Positions 20,525 through 32,924 of a DNA stretch of 64,000 nt are shown here, in pieces; the stretch's first letter is position 1, and each line of letters begins with the position of its first letter. Below the pieces are notes generated by a model. The model had not been told where the DNA came from and did not search any database. It saw nothing but the letters and a program-made list of their open reading frames with translations. The stretch comes from Caenorhabditis remanei (taxonomy: Eukaryota; Nematoda; Chromadorea; Rhabditida; Rhabditidae), in contig NC_071332.1 of NCBI RefSeq assembly GCF_010183535.1, forward strand, positions 3,472,001 to 3,536,000, written 5' to 3'. A program made the translations under genes and the position numbers.

Positions 20525-23500
20525 ATGTATCGATTCCAGCTGAAACTTGCGAGCGTTCGTGTCATTTCTTCATCGCGAAACGCCTCGTCCTACTATGATG
20601 CGGTGATTGTCGGCGGTGGAATGGTCGGAAATGCGATGGCGTGCTCGTTGGGTACGGTAGAATATAAGCCACGCCCACTTTTTTTTTTGAAAAACGCTGA
20701 AAACGTCGGGAATTTGTGGTTTTTGAGCATAAAACCAGCGGAAACTTTAGATGGGCGGAGCCTGGAAGAAAAATTCGAAAAAAAAAATTTTCAACTAAGC
20801 AAAAAGGGGCGGGGCTTGGTAAGCTCCGCCCATTTTTTGAGTTTTGTGTTCCAGGTTTTCGCCGAAAACGTGGGTATTTTGGCTCATTTTCAGTGTTTTT
20901 CGATTTTTTTGGTTAATTCAAAAGTGGGCGGAGAAATAGGAGGTTTTCGCTCAATTTCAGAGTTTTTTGCGGAATCTGAAATGGGCGGAGCCTAATAAGC
21001 TCCGCCTCTTTAGATTTAACGATTTCAAATTCAATTTTGCGATCAAAAATGAATTACCGTACACTTTTCTTCCTCGTGAACTCCTTTCACTGCCATCCAT
21101 CGAAAAATGGGCGGAGCCCTACCGTAAACCGGTTTCCATAACACTTCGATCATACGATTATTCTCAAATATGGTTCCCCAAAAGTGAAAAAAGTCAAAAC
21201 TACAGTATACTCTGTCATCATCACAAGCTCCGCCCACTTTTCGCGGCAGCATTCCTCTTCTTTCACTTTCTCCACACACACAAAAGAAACGAAACGGTCA
21301 TAAATCAGTCGGCGAAAAAACACATTACAGTCTAGACGAAAAGGGAAAAAAACGACCCCATCATATCATAAATGATCAAAGTGTTATGGAAACCGGTATA
21401 CCCGAAGTATACGGTAGGGAAGGCTCCGCCCACTTTTCAATGGATGGCAGTAGACGAGGGGAAAAGTGTACGGTAACTGATTTTCGATCGAGAAATTCTT
21501 AAAACTGCCATAAAAATTTGTGAAATCTCAACACGGAAACCAGTACAACCGAAATAGGGCGGAGCTTGTTAGGCTCCGCCCACTTTTGCTGTCTGTAATT
21601 CGTCGTAATATTCGACTATTTGCTAATAAGCCGGCAGAAAATCCCAAAAAAAAGGGACGGAGATTCCAAAACCCTCTGAAAATCCGCCTTTTTCAAAATT
21701 GTGGAGATTTAAAAACTCTTTTAATGCATCATTATTTCAGGACTGAACGCATCGTTTGCGTCGAAAAGTGTTCTCCTCCTCGACTCGGGAAAACCACCAT
21801 CACTTTCTGCATTCGAAACGGGCGCCCCATACAAGAATCGTGTCGTCGCGATCACTCCGACGTCACAGGATGTCTTTAAGAGTAAGTGGTGTAAGTGCGC
21901 TCCATTGATAATATTTGTTTCGGTGGAGCGCACTTGCTATCTATTCTCATTAGAGCACATTTACGATCCATTCTCATTAGAGCACATTTTCGCTCCATTC
22001 TCATCAGAGCGCACTTTCACTTCGTTCTCATTAGAGCGCACTTTCAAAACTTTCTCATTAGAGCGCACTTGCTATCCTTTCTCATTAGAGCGCATTTACG
22101 CTCCATTCTCATTAGAGCGCACTTACACTCCGTTCTCATTAGAGCGCACTTTCAGAACTTTTCGTTCCATTCTCATTAGAGCGCATTTACGATCCATTCT
22201 CGTTAGAGCGCACTTTCGCTTCATTCTCATTAGAGCGCACTTTCGCTTCATTCTCATTAGTGCGCACTTTCCAGAACATTCTCATTAGAGCGCACTTTCA
22301 AAACTTTCTCATTAGAGCGCACTTGCTATTCTTTCTCATTAGAGCGCACTTTCACTTCGTTCTCATTAGAGCGCACTTTCAGAACTTTCTCATTAGAGCG
22401 CATTTACGCCCCATTCTCATTAGAGCGCACTTTCCAGAACTCGACATCTGGGATCGAATGAACGCTCATCGCGTGAAGAAAGTGAATCGTCTCTACGTAT
22501 TCGACAGTTGTTCCACTTCTGAAATTGAATTCGAACGGGAAAAACAAGAAGAAGTCGCATTTATCATAGAGAATGAGCTCATCGTCGCCGCTCTCTACGA
22601 TAAACTTCCCGATTGTCGGAATGTTGAAGTTAGAACTCAGGCGAAAGTCGAAGAGGTCTCGATTCCGAATGCGTTGGAGCAGATGGCCTATGTCAAATTG
22701 GCTAATGGAGACGTCATTGAGACGAGTCTATTGGTACGGACAATTTTTGAAATTTTCAGCCAAAATGTGTTAAAATTCACGTTTTTATCATCATTTTGAG
22801 CTAAAAATCATCAGAAAACTATCATTGCTGGATTCAGCTCATCGAGAGCTTTCAGAAAAGTATAATCATGCCATGGTTTGGTGCAGGTTGGGTCTCGCCA
22901 CGAAATCAGAAAATTTTCGGGTTACTGTAGTTTTCGTGTCGAGACCCAAAGTGATCGGAATCTAGGCGTGTGGGTACTTTTCTGAAAGCTCTCGTTATGC
23001 TGATTGCAATGGTTTCAGAAATTTTGGGATTGCTGGCCTAGTTTGGGTTTTCTAGGCCACCAAACAAAAAAAGTTCGGCCAGCAATGACCAATTTTTGGG
23101 ATTTGTAATATATTTTTCTACATAATTTGAAAAATCGAAAATTGCATCATTTATCGATTTTCCAGATCGGCGCCGATGGTGCGAACTCGAAAGTTCGCCG
23201 TGCGGCCAACGTCGGCTACACCACGTTCGACTATAATCAACATGGACTCGTGGGAACTGTCGATATTGAGGTAAGTGTGTAGTTTGTAGTGTAGATTCAA
23301 AGGGGCGGAGCCTGGAGATTTTTCTGCTAAAAATTGGGTAGTTTTGGTTGTGGAAGTGTGCGGAGATTCATTTTAGCATGAAAATTGTTCAAATTTTACA
23401 GAAATATTACCCTTTTGTCAGTTTTCCCACGAAAAACCGCAGAAATCTAATTAAAAAGTTAAGAGCCGCTTTTGGTGTCGATTTACGAGGCGCCACGTGG

Positions 23501-25980
23501 CGAACTCCGTAAATCGACACCGAAAACGGCTCTTAGCTTAAAAATGGAATTCAGGCGGTTTTGATGAATTGTTCAGAGATTCTGAAGGAAAAACAGGTTA
23601 CATGAGTGATTTTCAGCATGAATGTCTGAAAAAAATAACCAAAAATACTCGAGAATGACCTGAAAATCGGTAAAATCTTAAAATCGACTTAAGCTCCGCC
23701 CAAATATGGAATTTTTCTTCAAATAATGAAATTCGCACTTGAAAAACTGTTCAATTTACCGATTTTTAGTACAAATATTCAGGAAATTCATGAAATTTCA
23801 GGAAATTTCAGAGTTTCTTTGCTGCTTTCAGTTAAGAGCCGTTTTAGTGTGGATTTACGAGGCGCCACGTGGCGCGCTCCCGTAAATCGACACCAAAAAC
23901 GGCTCTCAACTTAACTTCGGAATTCTGACGGTTTTGATGAATTTTTCTGAGTTTCTGAATGAAAAATAGGTTACATGAGTTGTTTTCAGCATGAATGTCT
24001 GAAAAAATACCAAAAATACTGGAGAATGACCTGAAAATCTTAAAATCAAAATGAGAAATTGAAAATTTGAAGTTTTTCTTCGAATAATAAAGTTCGCACT
24101 CTAAAAATTATTTAAATTTCTAGATTTCAGTCCAAAAACTGAACATTTCAGGAAATTTCATGGTTTCTGTGCTGTTTTCAGTGAAGATCCGTTTTTGGTG
24201 TGGATTTACGAGAGCCCGTAAATCGACACCAAAAACGGATCTTTGCTGAAAAACGTCGATTTTGATGATTTTTTTCAAATTTTTTCTCCAAAAAATCGAA
24301 ATTTTGCAGACAACGAACGGAAAAAACGAGACTGGATGGCAGCGATTCGCGAAACTCGGACCGGTCGCCCTGCTTCCTCTCTCCGATTCTGTGTCCGCGT
24401 TGACTTGGTCGACGAGTCCAGAAGAGGCGAAACGTTTGAAAAATCTTCCAGCCGATCAATTCGTTGATGAGTTGAATAATGCATTGGTAGGTGGGAAACA
24501 ATGGAAAAAATCCTTTTTTTTTAGGAAGAAAGCTTCAAAATGTCAATTTTTTCAACGCGAAAACTTGTAAAAATCATAATTTCAGCGGGAAAATCGGGAG
24601 AAAGTGGCTAATTTTTCAGCAAACGTCTTCTAAAATGTCATTTTCAACTCTAAATTTGATTTTTAGGCAGAAAAAAGCAAAAAATCTTATTTTTGAGCTG
24701 AAGAATGCGATTTTTGTCGGAGATTTGCTTTCCAGCGTCATTTTTAGATGAAAAATGCTCTTTTTCACTGAAAAATAATGTTTTTTTCCCGCAAGAATCG
24801 TAAAAAAGCAACTTTTTCAACCGAAAATGTAATTTTTAACTAAAAAATTGACTTTTCCACCACAATTTCTCCATTTTACCCCATAATTGAGTCACTTTTA
24901 GATTAAAAATGATACTTTTTTAACTGAAAAGTAACATTTTTCAGCAAGAAATGTGTTGAAATTGTCATTTATAACCGAAAATCAGTCGCTTTTAACTGAA
25001 AAATTGACTGTTTAGCTGGAAGAATAACTTTTTCAGCAGGAAACGTGCTAAAATTATCATTTTTTATCTGAAAAATCGACTTTTCCATCACAAAATTTGC
25101 CCATTTACCCGCATAAATGGTCCCAATCCCACCGGAAAACTAAAAATTGGTTATTTCGGCAAAATTGTTCTAAAATATTATTTTTTTGCGAGGAAAAAGC
25201 AAAAAATCTTATTTTTGAGCTGGAAAATGCGATTTTTGTCGGAAATTTACTTTCGAGAGTCATTTTCAATAGAAAAATAGCTCTTTTTCACAAAAAATAA
25301 CATTTTTCAGCGAAAAACGTGCAAAAACATACATTTTAACCGAAAATTAGTCATTTTTTACAAAAAATTTTACATTTTAACCGGAGAAAGAGCATTTTTC
25401 AGCGAAAAAACGTGCAAAAATTGCCATTTTAACTGAAAAATTCGACTTTTTGCAGTTCTCCCAAGAAGAGCAACAACCACTCGTCAACCAAGCTCTCTTC
25501 GCCTTCAACCGTCTGAATCCATTCCGTTGGGAGACTTTCGGACGGAAACCCGACGGAACCACGCCCCCTCACGTCATCTCTGTTCGTGATAATCGTGGAA
25601 CATTCCCTCTTGGCTTCGGAAGTGCTCACAAGTACATTGCTCCACGATGTGCTCTCATCGGAGACGCCGCCCACAAAATGCATCCTTTGGCTGGACAAGG
25701 TGTGAATCTCGGATGGAGTGACGTTCAGATTCTCGATCAGATTCTGGGAGACGCCGTTCGAGAGGGCGCCGACATCGGAAGTCTCACTTATCTCAAGGAA
25801 TTCGATTCGGCTGCTCAGAAACACAATCTTCCCGTCATGGTCTCTGTTGATCTACTCAATCGATTGTATCGTACCGATGCGCCGGCTATTGTCGCCGCCA
25901 GAGCATTCGGATTGAATGCATTCAACTCGCTGGGACCTGTCAAGAATTTCCTCATCAACTACTTGTCTGCTCATCGTTAA
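20525..25980 (+). CDS. coq-6: COQ6-type ubiquinone biosynthesis monooxygenase
   Basis: Six exons (20525-20651, 21741-21881, 22438-22733, 23166-23270, 24310-24486, 25456-25980) join in phase to 456 residues, the expected COQ6 length. The enzyme is a mitochondrial flavin-dependent hydroxylase that acts at ring position C5 of the ubiquinone precursor within the COQ complex. Visible hallmarks are a basic Ser/Arg-rich N-terminus consistent with import, the ADP-binding VGGGMVG at about 29-35, [13 protein letters not shown] around the exon 3/4 junction, and the FAD-contacting [14 protein letters not shown] at about 351. TTTTCAG lies directly before the ATG, suggesting trans-splicing. Intron 2 holds a tandem array that runs right into the exon 3 acceptor, and intron 4 holds three hairpin repeats. 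An AATAAA lies 110 bp after the stop. Confidence 0.95.
20652..21740 (+). other. coq-6 intron 1 with CTCCGCCC repeats and a loose palindrome
   Basis: Many copies of GGGCGGAG and CTCCGCCCA occur. A loose inverted repeat pairs 21050-21140 with about 21380-21480, both containing GATGGCAGTGGA-like and CCGGTATAC/GTAAACCGG motifs. No exon is supported inside. Confidence 0.5.
21893..22437 (+). repeat. Minisatellite of TTCTCATTAGAGCGCACTTT units reaching the exon 3 acceptor
   Basis: About 18 units of 26-36 bp, consensus TTCTCATTAGAGCGCACTTT plus a variable tail, fill coq-6 intron 2. The last unit ends GCGCACTTTCCAG, which is the real acceptor of exon 3. Inner units repeat it (ACTTTCCAGAAC near 22266) or carry ACTTTCAGAAC (near 22146 and 22378), so the array contains several acceptor-like copies. 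Confidence 0.9.
22815..23020. repeat. Hairpin element in coq-6 intron 3
   Basis: GAGAGCTTTCAGAAAAGTA near 22849 is mirrored by TACTTTTCTGAAAGCTCTC near 22976. Flanking CATTGCTGGATT and GCAATGG blocks extend the arms. The loop carries CGAGACCCAA-type sequence. Non-coding. Confidence 0.6.
23459..24250 (+). repeat. Three tandem copies of a unit of about 360 bp with a TTTACG hairpin
   Basis: Hairpins built on GTGTCGATTTACG and CGTAAATCGACACC lie at about 23459-23541, 23831-23912 and 24180-24246. Following flanks containing GGTTTTGATGAAT, GGTTACATGAG and TTCAGCATGAATGTCTG are also repeated. They lie in coq-6 intron 4. The third hairpin has lost most of its loop. Confidence 0.75.
24487..25455 (+). 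other. coq-6 intron 5, low-complexity repeats
   Basis: Degenerate units with AAAAATCTTATTTTTGAGCTG, GCGATTTTTGTCGGA and CATTTTTCAGC recur (for example about 24672-24760 and about 25198-25290). No coding content recognised. Confidence 0.5.
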
Positions 25981-26089
25981 AGTGTTTGCACCCCCCCCCC
26001 CCCTCCGTGACATTTTGTATGAAATAATTGTATCTTATCTGTTGACTAGAGAAGAATGTATGCACCGGTGGTTAAAAAAAATAAAGTTT

Positions 26090-26095
26090 ATATAC
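26090..26095 (+). terminator. Poly(A) signal AATAAA of coq-6
   Basis: A canonical AATAAA lies 110 bp downstream of the coq-6 stop codon, after a poly-C run. The large satellite starts about 60 bp further on. Confidence 0.7.
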
Positions 26096-26154
26096 AAAAT
26101 TGATATTTACATGAATACATTTCAGATTATGAAACATGAAATTATATACATTCA

Positions 26155-27990
26155 TTATGAAGAAATTACTCCATCCAGAGCCATCCATATTTCAATCGTC
26201 GATGACGTCGTTCTGCATCCTCCACCAATCCCGAACCATCCTTGTTTCAATCGTCGCATTTCCCCCAGAATCCATTGATCGTCGTCGTCGTTTTGCAGCA
26301 TCCGCCAATCCGAGCCATCCAATTTTGATCGCCGCCTTCTCATCCAACTATCCATCCCGAGCCATCCAAATTTCAGTCGCCGTTGTCGTCGTTCTTCTCT
26401 TCGCCAATCCCGAGCCATCCATCTTACAATCGTCGAATTTTCCTGTCCAATCCTCCCGAACCATCCGAATTTCAATTGTCGTTGTCGTTGTTCTTCTGCT
26501 CTTCACCAATCCCGAACCATCCAATTATTGATCGTCGCCTTCCCATCGTCCTTCCATCCCGAGTCATCCAAACTTTGATCGCCGTTGTAGTCGTTCCGCT
26601 TACTCCACCAGTCCCGATCCATCCGAATTTCAGTCGTCGCCTTCTCCATACTCCTTCCATCCTGATTTCAATCGTTGTTGTCGTCGTTTTTCTTTCTCCA
26701 CCAATCCCGAGCCATCCATCTTACAATCGTCGCATTTTCCTGTCCAATCCTCCGAAACCATCCTAATTTCATTCGAAGTTGTAGTTGTTTTTCCGCTCCT
26801 CACCAATCCCGATCCATCCAAATTCCAATCGTTGCCTTCTCCATCGCCCTTCCCTGCCGATCCATCCAAATTTCAATCGATGTTGTCGTCGTTCTTCTTC
26901 TCTCCACCAATCCCGATCCATCCAAATTCCAATCGTCGCTTTCTCATCCAACTATCCATCCCGAGCCATCCAAATTACAGTCGCCGTTGTCGTCGTTCTT
27001 CTTATTCTCCACCAATCCCGAACCATCCACTTCACAATCGTCGCCTTCTTATCCAACCATCCATCTGTAACCATCCAAATTTCAGTCGTCGTCGTTACAG
27101 CTTACTCCACCAGTCCCGATCCATCCGAATTTCAATCGTCGCATACTCCATCCTGATTTCAATTGCCGTTGTCGTCGCTTTTATCATCTCCGCCAATCCT
27201 GAACCATCCTTTTTTCAATCGTCGCCTTCTCCATCGTCCTCTCAGCCCGAACCATCCAAATTTCAGCTGACTTTGTCGTCGTTCTCCTGCTCCTTACCAA
27301 TCCCGAGCCGTCCTATTTTCAATCGTCGCCTTCTCGTGTCCAATCCTCCGAAACCATCCTAATTTCAATCGATGTTGTAGTCGTCCTTCTTCTTCTCCAC
27401 CAATCCCGATCCATCCCAATTTCAATCGTTGCCTTCTCCATCGCCCTTCCTTTCCGATCCATCCTAATATCAATCGTCGTTGTCGTCGTTCTTCTTATTC
27501 TCCACCAATCCCGATCCATCCAAATTCTAATCGTCGCCTTTTCCTTCCCATCCCGAACCATCCTAATTTCAATCGATGTTGTCGTTGTTCTTCTCCTCTC
27601 CACCAATCCCGAGCCATCCAATTTTCGATCGTCGCCTTCTCCATCGTCCTTCCATCTCGAGCCATCCTAATTTCAGTCGCCGTTGTAGTCGTTCTTCTTC
27701 CTCTACCACTCTCGACCCATCCACTTTACAATCGTCGCATTCTCCTGTCCAGTGTCCCCGAGCCATCCTAATTTCAGTCGCCGTTGTCGTCGTTCTTCTC
27801 TTCTCTACCAATCCCGAGCCATCCATCTTACAATCGTCGCCTTCACCACATCCATTTAAGTCCGGTCCGATGTCGTTATCCGTCCACTTCTCCCATCAAC
27901 TCCAACCATCTGAATCCCGACATCGTTGCTCTTCTTTCCACTGAAACTCTCGATTCCCTCCGATCCAGTCGAATGTCCTCATCGATTTTC
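26155..27990 (+). repeat. Complex satellite of alternating 56- and 47-bp units
   Basis: Units share the anchor CGAGCCATCCAAATTTCA. Type A continues GTCGCCGTTGTCGTCGTTC and a TTCTCCACCAATCC tail (about 56 bp). Type B continues ATCGTCGCCTTCTCCATCG and a CTTCCATCC tail (about 47 bp). They largely alternate, giving a composite period of about 103 bp. The array has few stop codons on either strand, so many artificial open frames of up to about 175 codons appear, including THR/ARG-rich ones on the minus strand. None is stable across units, and I do not regard any as a gene. Confidence 0.9.
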
Positions 27991-30620
27991 TTCTCCTCTC
28001 CAATCGAAACCAGTCTGCAAGTATCTTACCTATTCTTCCCGATTCAATCCAGCATCCAGCCATTCCATCGTCCTTCGACTTTCTTCTCCCAGTCCTTTCG
28101 ATCTATCCGAATCCACATCGACGGTCTCGTCCTTTGTGTTCGCCAACCGTTTCGTATCATCCCAAGTCCAATCGATTTCGTTCCATTCGTTCGCGTTCCA
28201 GCCATTCCAAGTCCATTCATCGCTCATCTCCTTTCGATCCTGGACCGTCCATTCGCTGTCGAGCCAATCCATCCATCGAAATAATCGCCTCCATCACTAA
28301 TCCATCCATCGTCCTTCTCCTTCATCTTCGCTATCTCGACATCCAAATCCTTTCGCAACTCCTCAACTCCAACTCTTCCTTCTCCTCTCCTCGCTATTCG
28401 AATCCTTAACTATCTTACCTGAAACCTACCCTACATCCAAAACTTCTTCCTTTCAACACTGAGCCTTCCGGATTCACTCGAATATCGCCGTAATTCGTCG
28501 TTTCGGATCCATTCAAAGTCCAATCGGTCCTCATCCAACTCTTTTCGAACCTTCATCGCTCGCCATCCGATTCGCTCCATTCCAAGTCCAGCCGTCGTTC
28601 TTCTCCATTCGATCCTGCTCCATCCATTCGTTTTCGACCCATTCCATCCGTCTGTTTCATCGTTTCCCTGCTCCCATCCATCGAAACCATCGCTTCCTTT
28701 TCTCCACCTATCGTCCTCCTCATCGCTTTCGATCTTCTTCGTCTTCCCATTCGAATCCTTTCGCAGCTCCTCAACTCCAACTCATTCGCCTTCTTCCTCT
28801 CCTCGCTATTCGAATCCAATCTTAACCATCTTACCTGAAACTTACCCTACATCCAAATCTTCTTTCCTTCAACACCGAGCCATCCGGATTTCTCTCGAAT
28901 CATTCGTCCTGCTCCGAGTCCTTTCGCTCCCTCTTCGCATCCATTCCATGTCCAATCGTCGTTCTCCATCCATCCAATCCGATCGGTCTCGAGCCGTCGC
29001 AACCGATGTCGTTGTTCTTCTTCTCGTCCGATCCAAATCCATCGTATCCCAGTTCCATTCTTCGCTTTCACCCTCTTCCAAGTCCTTTCGCTCCCTCTTC
29101 GCATCCGTTCCATGTCCAATCGTCGGTCGTTCTCCATCCATCCAATCCGATCGTCGTTGCTCATCTCCACACTCGAACTCCACCTCTTTCGTCATCAATT
29201 TTTCTTCATCGTTCGAAGCCAATCTGAATTTTTCTTACCTGAAACCTACCCTACATCCAAATCTTCATCGCAATACTGATCATCCGAATTTCCACAAACT
29301 ACTTTCGATCCATCCAATTCGACTTCGTTGTTCCTCTTCATCGCATCCATTTCGAGCCATCGCAAGTCCCTATTCGTCGTTCTTCTTCATTCAATCCACT
29401 TGATCTCGATCCATCCAATCGTCTTCTGGAAGTTCCAAGCGATGTCCTCGTCATCGTTCTTCTCCATCCCATTCGCCGTTGTCCTTCATCTGTCCATCCA
29501 CATCATCGTTCTCCTCTTCCTAGCCATCCATTCATCTCTAGCTCTCCATTTTCGCTTCCTCTTCCTTACGATCCATTTGAAACCAATCTAAAATTGTCTT
29601 ACCTCAGCACGACACCCGAATCTTCTTCTTCTTGGTCCAATGCGCACGCCAAAATCATCCCGATTCCCTCATCACCCATCTCGAACCATCCCATGTCCAC
29701 TCGTCCTTCCAATACGTCTGAATCCCGATAGTCATGATCCGTTTCAGCCATTTTCGTCGCCAGTCCATCAGAAGCCATCCGAATCCCCAGTCGCTGTAGT
29801 CGTTGTCTCCTCTTCTTCTTCCAAGCCATCCTTCATCTTCGTTGTTCTTCTCCTTCCTCGTCTTCATCTCACATCTACCACGAATCCAATCCAACCATTC
29901 CGATTTCTCCACTCTTCTCTTCTTCTCATCTCACATCCATCTGAAATTATCTTACCTATACCATGTATCTATATTGTCACTCGCTTCTCTCTTGTCTTCA
30001 ATTCGAACCATTCAGAATCCTTGTCCTTCTTGTCCACTTCCAGCCTCCCGAATCGTTATGAATGTAGTCGCTTCTTCCACTCCATCCGATTTCCAGCAAA
30101 CCATCCTTGTCGTTTCCTCATCTCCATCTGGTCCAAACCATCCTTATTCGAATTTCGCCGTAGCCATCGATCTCCATCTTCTTGTCAGCCATCCCGAACC
30201 ACCGTCACCACCGATTCCTCGACCATTCTGCTCTTCTTCGTCACAACTCGATTCCTATCGATCCTCTCCAGCAACTGTCAGTCTTCTTCTATGCCCCGCT
30301 TCATCTCACTCCAATCACTTCGACCTAAAATCCCCTTACCTTCTCTCCGAATCTTTCTCATCCAATCTATCCGACCCATGCAGGAATCCGGTGATCGTCG
30401 TTCTTCTCCACATCTCCAACTCATCCGTCCTGATTCATTCTTCTACCATCCGTCTTCCTTGTGTTCCTCATACATCGATCACCGCCTCTCCAGTCCCTCT
30501 CGATGCTCTTCCACTCTCCATACCGACCATCGCAAGTCATCTGAATCCTATTCGACGATGTCGTTGTTGTCCTTCTTCTGCTGAGCCATCCTTCACCATC
30601 AACGTCTTCACCTGATGACC
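27990..30620 (+). repeat. Diverged higher-order extension of the satellite, period about 350-420 bp
   Basis: Units of ATCCAATCG- and CTCGATCC-rich sequence continue but are reorganised into longer repeats. For example, CAACTCCAACTC and CTCTCCTCGCTATTCGAATCC recur at about 28358 and 28770. Six blocks with plus-strand CTTACCT recur at 28024, 28414, 28830, 29234, 29598 and 29951. Open frames of up to 314 codons exist but have satellite-like composition (Ser, Pro, His, Ile). No gene called. Confidence 0.75.
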
Positions 30621-31870
30621 ATGTCTTCCCCCAATTCTCGCCAACCAAACCTTCTTCTATTCCTACTCAACTCCACCTGAAATTTTCTTCTTCAAACCTA
30701 CAATCCAGCCAATTTTCTTCAGAATCCCGCACATTTTCCGTCTACACTCATCAAACGACGACCAAGTAGCACGATTCGCCAGTTTCACAGAACACCGCCC
30801 ATTCTTCGATACACTTTTCAGATGACCTTCTTCGCACTAGCCGTCGTCGACCCCAACTTCTTCCGATCTTCATGACAAACCAATTTTCCTCTGAAAACTT
30901 GCTCCCCGCCAGCATTCTTGGTTGTACTCCTGTTTTTTGAACCATAAACTGCCCCCATTCGAATAATTATGCAACTACATTTCTTCTCAACCACCACTGC
31001 ACCAATAGCTTGAGTTTAGACTCATTCGACAGAAACAGAGGACCATCTCACAGAGAAGAAATACACTTTGAACGGAATCAATTGCTTATTTTCTGTGCTT
31101 GATACATCTGGAAAAGGGCATATGAAACTTCAGTGAGCCATCAACAGCTTCTTTCCTCACCTACTCAACATTCAAGTGTTATGTCTTCGCGTTTACCCAC
31201 TTTATTTTGCAATTTTCTCAAATCAATCGCTATCAGGAACATTTGATTTTCAGTTGATAAGCTTCATTCTTTTATTTTCATTTTTGTGCGACTTCTACGT
31301 CTTCTCAAATTTATCACCAACGTCGACCCCAACATCTGCAAGAAAGCTTTCTGCCTTACCTTCACAGATGTTCTACGACGTATTGAAACCAAATCATATC
31401 AGCCCTCTCTATCTGCTAGCGTGTTCGCTTTGTTGATTGAAATCATTATCTTGCAACATCATTCCCTCTTTGTTACTCTATAGCCAGATTGTGCCATCTC
31501 ATCGCTGTTTGTACTTTTTTCAATCAGAGCGCAAATTGTTCGGTGAAGCTTCCCTTATGTTCCAGATTCGGATATATCAAGTGCGCAATTGCATTTGTTT
31601 AAGACTTTTGATTATTTTCAGAAGGAAAGAAACGATGATCGAAGATAAAGTTTCAGAAGTTCCAGAGTTGTCGATCCATGTAGACAAAGCGATGTCCAGT
31701 CGATTGCAAGTGATGTTGAGAAGTCCGGGAAGCCAATTTGCCATAGATGATTGTTCGAAGAAGGAGATATGGACCAATTGGATGCCAAAGAAGATCGATT
31801 CGAGAGATAAGGGTGAAAAGCAGGACAGGGAGTCTCAATGAACCAACGGAAAGGAGATGAAGAGCTAAAC
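30620..31870 (+). other. Possible decayed retrotransposon body; open frame at 31437-31841
   Basis: No domain is recognised with confidence. An open frame of 134 codons (31437-31841) has a basic, charged C-terminus (SKKEIWTNWMPKKID) and contains a TTTTCAG at about 31615. It ends 30 bp before a polypurine stretch GGAAAGGAGATGAAGAG and the sequence TGTTCGGGG, the arrangement expected for the end of an internal retroelement region next to a 3' LTR. The coding identity is uncertain. Confidence 0.3.
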
Positions 31871-32585
31871 TGTTCGGGGAAATTATCAGGGGACCCCCCT
31901 CTTAACCCCCGTTACCACCATGTTCTTCCATTGATCTCATCATGAATGGGGAAATGGTGTATGCGGCGGAGCGCAGTGCTGTCCGACTCAATGAGCTCCA
32001 TCAGGCACTAGAAAGCCAGGTTGTGTTTTGTTTCCTAAGCAATGACTGCCCGCGTCATTCAAGGACATCGACTCAAGGGGAAAGATTGTCATTGGGGAGC
32101 TGATTCGATACTACATTTGTCCCTCAGTTATGAGTTCAGAAGTAACATCTGTAAATCGACATTTCAGCTGAAGTTTGTTAATCTAAAAAACTATTTGAGC
32201 ACATAGATACCAATCACCAATCCCCCTATAGACGTTGCTTGCGTAGCTTCAAGTTTGTATCGATTTTTGTACAGGGGAGGGCGTCAAGAGATTACACGGG
32301 ACAACTGAGTTTTGAGTGAACGAGATGAACGTTTGACCTATGAACAAATCCGGATTGAACCTCTCACCGGTGATCTGTAAACCGATATAAAGTCGGTTGT
32401 ATTAGGAAAGGGTGAAACTATAACACATAAATACCAGTCCCCAATACCGCGCGCTTCGATGTGATGTTGTTGTTGAGGAAGTCGTTACCGACGTTCTACA
32501 ATGAGAGTTGAGACGAGAAATAAAGAAAAACCAGTTTTATTTGAATTCGTCCAATTGAGACGCTGCCCGTAAAATGATGATTGTT
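31871..32585 (+). mobile_element. Candidate solo or 3' LTR
   Basis: The candidate begins TGTTCGGGGAAATTATC right after a polypurine tract. It contains a TATA-like ATATAAAG at about 32387 and, about 130 bp later, an AATAAAG at about 32520, the order expected for U3, R and U5. The right boundary and target duplication could not be determined, and no matching 5' LTR is in the window. This is an inference from layout only. Confidence 0.3.
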
Positions 32586-32924
32586 ATAATCCTATCCATG
32601 GCGACATCACATCGTCCTCAGGAAGTGCTGGTGAGCGTGTTCGTCGATGTCGCTGAAAAAAAATTGAAATGAATTATGAAATAGACTAGTTTCAGTCTGA
32701 TGAAACACAGCCGATTCATGCGGCATTCCATCAAACTTCAATAGCAGACAACCGTACTCGAGTGGGGTTTCTCAACGTGAACGGTCCAATTTCGGGAGGT
32801 GGCTTGTCCATCGTTAGCGCAGTAGGATACCTTGAGAGAATCATATTGATTATCGATTCATAGCCTAGAGTCCCCAGTAATAACCAACCTGCCCTCGGAA
32901 TTCCCCAGCAAAAAAATGAAATTA

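Noticed and set aside
21893..22437. CRISPR-like appearance of regularly spaced repeats
   Set aside because: The host is a nematode, spacers are not unique and units vary in length. It is an intronic minisatellite.
26136..30615. Many long open frames in the satellite, up to 314 codons
   Set aside because: They follow the repeat unit, exist on both strands and break at irregular unit lengths. Low stop content of the repeat explains them.
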